Below, piece by piece: positions 23,524 through 29,633 of a stretch of DNA of 29,633 nt. The translations under genes and the position numbers were made by a program. The notes under the pieces were generated by a model, which was given only the letters and a program-made list of their open reading frames with translations, made no database searches and was not told where the DNA came from. Positions within the stretch are counted from its first letter, which is position 1. The number at the start of each line of letters is the position of its first letter. Source of the stretch: Candidatus Omnitrophota bacterium (GTDB lineage Bacteria; Omnitrophota; Gorgyraeia; B26-G9); the NCBI GenBank assembly GCA_022013205.1, contig JAKLQT010000088.1, forward strand, positions 1 through 29,633. The letters are read 5' to 3'.

Positions 23524-24744
23524 ATGAAAGTAGTAAAGTTTTCAGGTAAAACACTGGAGAGGGTTTACAGCAGGCTTGCCAAGCGCAAGGTCAGGGTAAA
23601 AAGGACAGTTGAGAGGATTCTTCAAGACGTAAGCACAAAGGGAGACGACGCGCTTATCCATTACACTAAAAAGTTTGATAACGCAGCGTTAACACCTAAG
23701 GAGCTGCAGGTTAGCGAATCCGAGACAAGCGCGGCATATCAAAATATTGACGCGGCGTTTATCTCCAGCCTGAAGCTTGCGATTAACAATGTTACCCGTT
23801 TTTATAAAAACCAGGTAAAGAAATCATGGAAAATAAAGGAAGAAGACGGGGTCACGCTCGGGGAAATCCTGCGCCCTCTGGAAAAAGTCGGCGTATATGT
23901 TCCCAGCGGTACCGCGCCGCTGGTCTCATCGGTATATATGAGCGTTTTGCCGGCTAAGATCGCCGGTGTTGATGAAATATACTTGAGCACTCCTCCCAAT
24001 GCTAAAGGTGAGGTAAATCCTTATATCCTGGCGGTTGCCAATTTGCTGAAAGTTAAGGCTGTTTACAAGCTTGGCGGCGCGCAGGCGATCGGAGCTATGG
24101 CCTTTGGCACAAAAAGCGTACCGAAAGTCGATAAGATTGTTGGGCCTGGAAACGATTATGTCACTGAGGCTAAAAGGCAGGTTTTTGGATATTGTGATAT
24201 TGATATGCTTGCCGGCCCCAGTGAGGTGGTAATCATTGCTAATAATTTTGTCAATCCCGCGCATGTGATCGCAGACCTGCAAGCGCAGGCTGAGCATAAA
24301 CTCGGAATTGCCATTCTGATAACCACATCAAAAAAACTCTGCCGTATAGTGCGAAAAGAGGTTTCCAGCGGTTTTGTTATAATGGTAAAAAATCTGGATG
24401 AGGCAGTCAGTGTTTCTAACCGAATTGCACCGGAACACCTGGAGATTATGGTAAAGCAGCCGGAAAAAATGCTTAAAAAGATCAGAAACGCAGGGGCTGT
24501 TTTTATTGGCGCTTATTCTCCTGTAGTGCTTGGGGACTATATCTCCGGGCCAAGCCATGTACTGCCCACATCCGGTACAGCCAGATTTTTTTCCGGGCTC
24601 GGGGTATCTGATTTCATGAAAAGCACACATATTATCAGTTATTCTAAAAAAGCGCTTGAAAAAGTAGCGCCGGCGGTTGAAAAGATTGCCTCGCTTGAAG
24701 GAATGAAAAAGCATATACAATCTTTAAGGTCAAGATTTGAATAG
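23524..24744 (+). CDS. hisD: histidinol dehydrogenase
   Basis: Zinc-dependent enzyme for the last two oxidations of histidine synthesis (histidinol to histidine, with NAD). Active-site residues are visible: Gln255 and His258 (QAQAEH), the acid/base pair Glu304-His305 (APEHLEI), Asp338 (LGDYISGPSHVLPT) and His397 near the C-terminus. KVGVYVPSGTAPLVSSVYM (121-139) and GPGNDYVTEAKR (207-218) are further hallmarks. At 406 residues it is a little short of the usual 430. It opens a his block that continues with hisB, hisA and hisI. The ATG follows a weak gagg site in the 15-nt gap after alaS. Confidence 0.96.
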   Translation: MKVVKFSGKTLERVYSRLAKRKVRVKRTVERILQDVSTKGDDALIHYTKKFDNAALTPKELQVSESETSAAYQNIDAAFISSLKLAINNVTRFYKNQVKKSWKIKEEDGVTLGEILRPLEKVGVYVPSGTAPLVSSVYMSVLPAKIAGVDEIYLSTPPNAKGEVNPYILAVANLLKVKAVYKLGGAQAIGAMAFGTKSVPKVDKIVGPGNDYVTEAKRQVFGYCDIDMLAGPSEVVIIANNFVNPAHVIADLQAQAEHKLGIAILITTSKKLCRIVRKEVSSGFVIMVKNLDEAVSVSNRIAPEHLEIMVKQPEKMLKKIRNAGAVFIGAYSPVVLGDYISGPSHVLPTSGTARFFSGLGVSDFMKSTHIISYSKKALEKVAPAVEKIASLEGMKKHIQSLRSRFE

Positions 24745-24755
24745 GAGAGCTTATT

Positions 24756-25388
24756 ATGGCAAATCAAAGATCCGCGCAAATCCACAGAGAAACAAACGAA
24801 GTTAGTATCAGAGGTACACTAAGTATTGACGGAAGCGGCCGAACTATTATAAAAACCGGTTTTGAGCCGTTAAATCATCTGTTAACATTATTTGCTTTTC
24901 ATGGGCTTTTTGACCTTGAGATTGAAGCTAAGGGAGATTTACCGCACCACATTATCGAGGATATAGGTATCGCGCTGGGTAAGGCTTTTAAACAGGCCTT
25001 AGCTGAGAAAGAAGGTATTAACAGATACGGCTGTTTTACTGTGGCCATGGATAAGGTAGCAGTTGAGGCAGTAATTGATATCAGCGGCAGGCCGTCGTTG
25101 CACACTGTTATTATAGAGAAAGATCATGTCTATAACGCGATCACCTCTAAACTTGAAAATGATACTTTTGACAATACGGATTTTACGTTTAAGCATGCCG
25201 AAGAGTTTTTGGAATCATTTTTACAGCATTCAGGCATAAGTCTGGTTTATATTATTAAATCCGGAGAAGGAGATTTACATCATATATTAGAGGCTCTTTT
25301 TAAGGCTATGGGTAAGGCCCTTGATCAGGCAACTTTTATCGATAACCGGCGCAAAGGCGTACCCTCAACTAAAGGAATAATTGATTAA
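24756..25388 (+). CDS. hisB: imidazoleglycerol-phosphate dehydratase, divergent
   Basis: Dehydrates imidazole glycerol phosphate, the sixth histidine step. Both metal motifs HHxxE are kept (64-68 HHIIE; 175-179 HHILE), as are His41, AKGDL, SGRPSL (110-115) and the closing VPSTKGIID. Several normally conserved positions differ. The FLDHM motif reads PLNHLL (38-43). The acidic loop usually written DLxxDDHHTVED is shortened to DLPHHIIED. MDEAL reads MDKVA. The middle segment 116-150 is also longer than usual. There is no phosphatase domain, so this is the monofunctional type (210 residues). It lies between hisD and hisA, which supports the role. Activity is probable because the metal ligands remain, but it is more diverged than its neighbours. 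Confidence 0.88.
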   Translation: MANQRSAQIHRETNEVSIRGTLSIDGSGRTIIKTGFEPLNHLLTLFAFHGLFDLEIEAKGDLPHHIIEDIGIALGKAFKQALAEKEGINRYGCFTVAMDKVAVEAVIDISGRPSLHTVIIEKDHVYNAITSKLENDTFDNTDFTFKHAEEFLESFLQHSGISLVYIIKSGEGDLHHILEALFKAMGKALDQATFIDNRRKGVPSTKGIID

Positions 25389-25389
25389 A

Positions 25390-26121
25390 ATGTTAACAGT
25401 TACCCCGGCAATAGATTTACGTAATGGTAATGTAGTACGTTTGTACCGAGGGCTTTATAATGAAGAGACAATTTATTCTAAAAACCCGCTTGATATTGCA
25501 ATGCAATGGAAAGAAAATGGCGCTCAAATACTGCACATCATTGATCTTGACGGAGCTTTTTTCGGTCAATTAAAAAACCTTGATGTTGTAAAAAAAATTA
25601 TTAAAAAATGTAAATTAAAAGTTCATCTTGGCGGTGGCATCCGTACTAAAAAAGCTATTGAAGAGGCTATTAGCGCGGGCGTGCATAAAGTTATTATGAG
25701 CACAAGGATTTTCCAGGACAAAAGTTTTCTCTTTGGCATAAAACAATCATTGCGGGATAAGATTATTGTCAGTATTGACAGTAAAGAAGGAATAGTACTT
25801 GATAAGGGCTGGAGGGCTCAAACACGCTTAAGTGTAAAAGAAGCCCTTGAAATCGTAGAGGGGGCCGGCATCAAGACATGTGTGGTCACGGATATTGCTC
25901 TTGACGGAACTTTAATGGGCCCTAATGTGGGGCTGCTTGAAGAGATACTATCCTCTACAAAAATGAAAATAATAGCCGCAGGCGGAATGTCATCAATAGA
26001 AGATGTAAAGGCCATGCGCCAGATCCAAAGAAAATATGTTAATTTATGCGGAGTGATTATCGGAAAAGCGCTCTATGAGGGAAAGATAAATCTGAAGGAG
26101 GCAATTGATTGTGCGAAATAA
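25390..26121 (+). CDS. hisA: ProFAR isomerase HisA
   Basis: Opens the ring of ProFAR to give PRFAR, the fourth histidine step. The (beta/alpha)8 barrel of 243 residues has catalytic Asp9 (TPAIDL) and Asp130 (SIDS), with phosphate loops HLGGGIRT (79-86) and IAAGGMSS (195-202). VTDIALDGTLMGPN (166-179), with Asp168 and Asp172, matches HisA rather than HisF. ATG 25390 is 1 nt after the hisB stop and gives the usual MLxVxPAIDL opening. An in-frame TTG at 25381 overlapping hisB has a closer ribosome site (aaagga), so the true start could be 3 codons earlier. The product's next enzyme, HisF-HisH, is not encoded nearby. Confidence 0.94.
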   Translation: MLTVTPAIDLRNGNVVRLYRGLYNEETIYSKNPLDIAMQWKENGAQILHIIDLDGAFFGQLKNLDVVKKIIKKCKLKVHLGGGIRTKKAIEEAISAGVHKVIMSTRIFQDKSFLFGIKQSLRDKIIVSIDSKEGIVLDKGWRAQTRLSVKEALEIVEGAGIKTCVVTDIALDGTLMGPNVGLLEEILSSTKMKIIAAGGMSSIEDVKAMRQIQRKYVNLCGVIIGKALYEGKINLKEAIDCAK

Positions 26122-26476
26122 ACGTCCAAAACTTAAAAAACTAAAAATTAAAAATATTAAATCAGTTAATGAATTGAAATTTGACTCAGACGGGTTGATA
26201 CCTGCTGTAGTCCAGGATATGAAAAATAGGGCTATCCTGATGGTGGCCTATATGAATAAAACCTCGCTAAAGAAAACTATTTCAACCGGCCTTGCCACTT
26301 ATTACTCGCGCTCAAGAAAATGCCTGTGGTTAAAGGGAGATACTTCCGGGCATTTTCAGATAGTAAAAAAAATTCACTTTGATTGCGATAAAGATACTCT
26401 ACTGGTTGAGGTCAGGCAAATAGGAGTAGCTTGTCATACAGGAGAGCGTTCGTGTTTTTTTAAGCGTATGGCATAG
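26111..26476 (+). CDS. hisI: phosphoribosyl-AMP cyclohydrolase
   Basis: Third step of histidine synthesis (opening the adenine ring of PR-AMP). The start is GTG at 26111, 9 nt after aaggagg and overlapping the end of hisA. TTG 26105 is only 3 nt from that site and is rejected. From GTG the protein has 121 residues: a Lys-rich lead-in (1-20), LKFDSDGLIPAVVQD (22-36), ATYYSRSRKCLWLKGDTSG (62-80), metal-binding Asp91/Asp93/Asp95 (DCDKD), and zinc Cys108 and Cys115 (CHTGERSC). It is monofunctional, with no fused HisE pyrophosphohydrolase domain, and no hisE follows it. Confidence 0.94.
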   Translation: MRNKRPKLKKLKIKNIKSVNELKFDSDGLIPAVVQDMKNRAILMVAYMNKTSLKKTISTGLATYYSRSRKCLWLKGDTSGHFQIVKKIHFDCDKDTLLVEVRQIGVACHTGERSCFFKRMA

Positions 26477-26519
26477 TCTATTTTAAAAAGACATATATAA
26501 ACGAAACAGGTACAAGTCT

Positions 26520-28028
26520 ATGTATTATCCAAGTAAAGAACAATTTAAAAAATTAAGCGAAAAAGGTAATTTGATCCCTGTTTACAGAGAACTCCTCGCG
26601 GACCTGGAAACACCGGTGTCCGCGTTCATAAAGATTGATACAGGTGTTTATTCCTATCTGCTTGAATCTGTCGAAGGAGGAGAGAAGATCGCGCGATATT
26701 CATTTTTAGGGTCCAACCCTTCATTGATCTTTCAAAGTAAGGGGAAAAATATTGAGATACTGCGAAAAAGCGGCTCCAGGTTTAAAAAAAATTCGTATAC
26801 AGCAAAAGCTGGCCCTCTTGATGAAATAAAAAGAATAATTAGTCAATATGAATTTGTCAGCGTGAATGGTTTGCCGCGTTTTTGCGGCGGCCTTGTAGGT
26901 TATATGGGCTATGATTCGGTAAGATTTTTCGAAAATATCCCGGATAAAAATCCGGATGACTTAAAACTCTATGATTGTATTTTTGTCTTAACAGATACCA
27001 TCCTTATTTTCGACCATATCGCGCACAAAATAAAAGTTGTCTCCAATGTGCATCTGGACGCTGAAAAAGGAAGCCTATCATCTGCAGAGCTCGATAAGAT
27101 TTATGAGCATGCTCTGAAGAAAATAGATACTCTGGTTAAAATGCTGCAAAAACCCCTGAAGATAAGCAAAAAAATCAGGAAATCCCAGCCATTTAATGTA
27201 AAATCAAATGTGAGTAAAAACGCTTTTAAAAAATCGGTTTCCCGCGCAAAAGAGTATATCCAGGCGGGAGATATAATCCAGGCTGTACTTTCCCAGCGCT
27301 TCAAAACAGATATCAATATTGAAACATTTGATATCTACCGGGCCCTGCGCACGGTAAACCCCTCGCCTTACATGTATTATTTGAAATTTGAGGATACAAA
27401 ATTGATCGGTTCGTCTCCAGAGGTCATGCTGCGCTGCGAATCAAATATTGCTGAGGTAAGGCCGATCGCCGGAACCCGCAAAAGAGGCAAAGATGAGGAA
27501 GAGGACAGGATCCTATCTGAAAATTTACTTGCGGACCCAAAAGAAAGAGCAGAACATATTATGCTTCTTGATCTTGGACGTAATGATTTGGGAAGGGTAT
27601 GCAGCTACGGCAGCATAGAAATCAAAGAACTGATGAAAGTTGAGAAATATTCGCATGTAATGCATATTGTCAGCGACGTACAAGGGATGATTAAAAAAGG
27701 ATTGGATAACCTTGATGTGCTTAAAGCCACATTCCCTGCCGGCACTGTCTCCGGAGCTCCGAAAATAAGGGCAATGGAAATAATAGATGAACTGGAAACT
27801 GTCCGCAGAGGCCCGTATTCAGGTTGTGTCGGTTACTTTAGTTTTTCAGGTAATCTTGATTCATGCATTACAATCAGGACGATTGTAGTAAAAGGCAAAA
27901 CCGCTTATGTCCAGGCAGGCGCGGGTATAGTCGCCGACTCTGTCCCTGAGAAAGAGTATCAGGAAACCGTGAATAAGGCCAAGGCTCTTTTAAAAGCGAT
28001 CGAGATCGCTCAAAAGGGGATGTTATGA
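26520..28028 (+). CDS. trpE: anthranilate synthase component I
   Basis: Converts chorismate to anthranilate with ammonia delivered by TrpG. The N-terminal part has the tryptophan-feedback motif LLES (47-50) in YSYLLESVEGGEKIARYSFLG. The C-terminal chorismate-binding domain (about 230-495) includes PSPYMYYL, RPIAGTRKRG, DLGRNDLGRVC, FPAGTVSGAPKIRAM and YFSFSGNLDSCITIRT. Length of 502 is typical. The 43-nt gap after hisI holds no attenuator-like leader peptide or hairpin pair and no clear promoter; the ribosome site is weak (acagg). The stop overlaps trpG by 4 nt (ATGA). Feedback inhibition by tryptophan is therefore expected, while transcriptional attenuation is not visible here. Confidence 0.96.
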   Translation: MYYPSKEQFKKLSEKGNLIPVYRELLADLETPVSAFIKIDTGVYSYLLESVEGGEKIARYSFLGSNPSLIFQSKGKNIEILRKSGSRFKKNSYTAKAGPLDEIKRIISQYEFVSVNGLPRFCGGLVGYMGYDSVRFFENIPDKNPDDLKLYDCIFVLTDTILIFDHIAHKIKVVSNVHLDAEKGSLSSAELDKIYEHALKKIDTLVKMLQKPLKISKKIRKSQPFNVKSNVSKNAFKKSVSRAKEYIQAGDIIQAVLSQRFKTDINIETFDIYRALRTVNPSPYMYYLKFEDTKLIGSSPEVMLRCESNIAEVRPIAGTRKRGKDEEEDRILSENLLADPKERAEHIMLLDLGRNDLGRVCSYGSIEIKELMKVEKYSHVMHIVSDVQGMIKKGLDNLDVLKATFPAGTVSGAPKIRAMEIIDELETVRRGPYSGCVGYFSFSGNLDSCITIRTIVVKGKTAYVQAGAGIVADSVPEKEYQETVNKAKALLKAIEIAQKGML

Positions 28029-28600
28029 TTCTAATTATCGACAACTACGATTCTTTTACCTATAATCTGGTGCAGTATTTCGGAGAGCTAAAGCAAAAGG
28101 TTGAGGTCTTTAGAAATGATAAGTTCAGTATTGACCAGATTAAAAAATTAAGGCCCAAACAAATCGTGATATCACCGGGGCCATGCACACCAAAAGAAGC
28201 GGGGAAATCCGTTGAGGTGATTTTGAACTTTTATAAGAAAGTTCCAATGCTTGGAGTTTGCCTTGGGCACCAATGCATGGGCTATGCCTTTGGAGGGAAT
28301 ATCGTGCAGGCAAAAACATTAATGCATGGGAAAACATCAAAGATTTTTCATGACCGGCAGAAAATATTCAAAGGGATTCCTGATCCTTTCACAGCTACGC
28401 GCTATCACTCTCTGGTCATTGAAGAGCGCAGCCTGCCGAAGTCCTTTAAGATTACCGCACGAGCTGACGACGGGGAAATAATGGCTATAGAACATTTACA
28501 TCTGCCGGTTTTCGGCGTTCAATTCCACCCGGAATCAATCCTCACAAAAGAAGGGAAAAATATATTGCAAAACTTTTTAAACCAAAGGCGCGGAAAATGA
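28025..28600 (+). CDS. trpG: anthranilate synthase component II (glutamine amidotransferase)
   Basis: Class I glutaminase subunit that supplies ammonia to TrpE. Signature residues are IIDNYDSFTYNLVQYFG (4-20), SPGPCTP (50-56), the nucleophile Cys79 in GVCLGHQ, and the His168/Glu170 pair in QFHPES. Length of 191 is standard. The same protein type can serve 4-amino-4-deoxychorismate synthase (PabA); the ATGA overlaps with both trpE and trpD fix the tryptophan role, though a dual role cannot be excluded since no pabA is in the window. Confidence 0.96.
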   Translation: MILIIDNYDSFTYNLVQYFGELKQKVEVFRNDKFSIDQIKKLRPKQIVISPGPCTPKEAGKSVEVILNFYKKVPMLGVCLGHQCMGYAFGGNIVQAKTLMHGKTSKIFHDRQKIFKGIPDPFTATRYHSLVIEERSLPKSFKITARADDGEIMAIEHLHLPVFGVQFHPESILTKEGKNILQNFLNQRRGK

Positions 28601-29616
28601 TTACTGAATCTCTTAAAAAAATTATAAATTCCCAGGATTTAAGCCTCCAGGAGACAGAAACCGTATTTACCCAGATTATGCAGGGAAATGCTACCCCCAC
28701 CCAAATAGCCGCTTTTCTTACAGCTCTGCATATAAAAGGCGAAACTGTTGATGAAATTACCGGAGCGGCCGCGATTATGCGTAAATTTGCCGAGCCTTTG
28801 GATATCAAAAGCAAGGTGATTATGGATACCTGCGGCACCGGCGGATCGGGAAAACACGGATTTAATGTCTCCACATTAACCGCTTTAGTCGTAAGCGCCG
28901 CGGGAGTTACAGTGGCTAAACACGGCAACCGCAGCATTACCGGCAAATCAGGAAGCGCGGATCTTCTGGAAAATTTAGGCGTAAATATCAATGTTGAACC
29001 CCGGATCACCGAAAAGTGCATCAATGAAATCGGTATTGGATTCATGTTTGCCCCGCTGTTTCATAAGGCCATGAAATACGCTATCGGGGTACGCAGGGAG
29101 ATAGGTTTTAGAACGATCTTCAATATTTTAGGCCCGCTGACAAATCCCGCGCACGCGACGCACCAATTATTAGGGGTGTTTAAGGCTGATTTGTGTGAGC
29201 CTCTGGCCAGAGTGCTGGGAAAACTTGGTTTAAAACATGCCCTTGTTGTTTATGGAAACGACGGCCTTGATGAGGTTACAATAACCGATTCAACTATTGT
29301 TTGCGAGATGAAAGATGGAAAAATTGATAATTACACTATATGCCCTGAACAGTTCGGCTTAAAAAGAGCATTGATTGAGGATGTTCAAATTAGCAGTATT
29401 GAGGAAAGCGCAAAAGCCGCGCTTGAAATATTAGAGGGTATTAACGGCCCAATGCATGATTTTGTTGTTATAAATTCCGCCTGCGCCTTATATACCGCAG
29501 AGCGCGTATCTTCGATATTTGAAGGCGTGGAGCTGGCAAAAAGAATGCTGCGGGAAAAGAAAGCGGCTGAAAAGCTTGTACTTTTAAAAAAACTGACTAA
29601 TGCAGACAATACTTAA
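28597..29616 (+). CDS. trpD: anthranilate phosphoribosyltransferase
   Basis: Transfers phosphoribose from PRPP to anthranilate. Motifs are the PRPP loop GTGGSGKHGFNVST (80-93), VAKHGNRSITGKSGSADLLE (106-125), FMFAPLFHKAMK and FRTIFNILGPLTNP. The PRPP loop reads GTGGSGKHGFN where GTGGDGxxTFN is common; the glycines and the FNVST end are kept. Length of 339 is normal and there is no fused TrpG domain. The ATG overlaps the trpG stop by 4 nt, and trpC begins inside its 3' end. Confidence 0.97.
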   Translation: MITESLKKIINSQDLSLQETETVFTQIMQGNATPTQIAAFLTALHIKGETVDEITGAAAIMRKFAEPLDIKSKVIMDTCGTGGSGKHGFNVSTLTALVVSAAGVTVAKHGNRSITGKSGSADLLENLGVNINVEPRITEKCINEIGIGFMFAPLFHKAMKYAIGVRREIGFRTIFNILGPLTNPAHATHQLLGVFKADLCEPLARVLGKLGLKHALVVYGNDGLDEVTITDSTIVCEMKDGKIDNYTICPEQFGLKRALIEDVQISSIEESAKAALEILEGINGPMHDFVVINSACALYTAERVSSIFEGVELAKRMLREKKAAEKLVLLKKLTNADNT

Positions 29617-29633
29617 AAAAATAATTGAAGCCA
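29600..29633 (+). CDS. trpC: indole-3-glycerol phosphate synthase, first 11 codons only
   Basis: An ATG at 29600, 17 nt before the trpD stop ends and in another frame, opens MQTILKKIIEA and runs off the window. This short opening fits the usual IGPS N-terminus (xxILxKIIxxKR), and trpC is the expected next gene after trpD. No ribosome site is visible, so translation would be coupled to trpD. The call rests mainly on position and remains tentative. Confidence 0.6.
   Translation, partial: MQTILKKIIEA

Noticed and set aside
26477..26519. Trp attenuator or leader peptide before trpE
   Set aside because: Only 43 nt, with no Trp-codon peptide and no alternative hairpins.

Overview
The window reads as chromosomal DNA of a Gram-negative (diderm), free-living, moderately AT-rich bacterium that uses the standard code (TGA is a normal stop). 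Diderm markers are the LptF/LptG lipopolysaccharide exporters, a TonB-type protein, a DegP/HtrA periplasmic protease, a predicted lipoprotein and exported proteins. Gene content, protein style and the environmental-type intergenic repeats remind me most of Candidatus Omnitrophota or a nearby PVC/Elusimicrobia-like lineage. That placement is an impression; no 16S gene is present.

Layout. Positions 1-3953 (+): metK (5' end cut by the window edge), ahcY and a class II fructose-bisphosphate aldolase, with repeat-bearing spacers. Positions 4033-6961 (-): comF-lptF-lptG, a tight unit with its own promoter. Positions 6962-7427: a gene-free gap with a strong inverted repeat and decayed IS/REP-like hairpins. 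Positions 7428-8585 (-): a family 2 glycosyltransferase. Positions 8657-10746 (-): a self-contained unit (promoter, 42-residue lipoprotein, 601-residue exported protein of unknown function, terminator). Positions 10850-12406 (+): a TonB-like gene and a UPF0280 (ApbE-like) gene. Positions 12396-17056 (+): a perfect-consensus promoter, then rpsU, a two-domain M16 peptidase, a TIM-barrel isomerase and a Memo-family protein. Positions 17057-17293: a CACAGAG inverted-repeat element. Positions 17294-29633 (+): a DUF1844 gene, then recA with its own promoter, followed without any gap over 43 nt by htrA, recX, alaS, hisD, hisB, hisA, hisI, trpE, trpG, trpD and the first codons of trpC.

How the genes work together. 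metK and ahcY make S-adenosylmethionine and recycle its by-product. lptF/lptG form the inner-membrane part of the LPS exporter. recA and recX are effector and modulator of recombination. hisDBAI supplies part of histidine synthesis, with hisG, hisC, hisH and hisF elsewhere or missing. trpE/G/D/C is the chorismate-to-tryptophan branch.

Most genes are conserved housekeeping genes. The less explained parts are the lipoprotein/exported-protein unit, four different intergenic repeat structures, a divergent HisB, and the very long recA-to-trp co-directional run. I saw no CRISPR array, tRNA, rRNA, intact transposase, phage or defence system.
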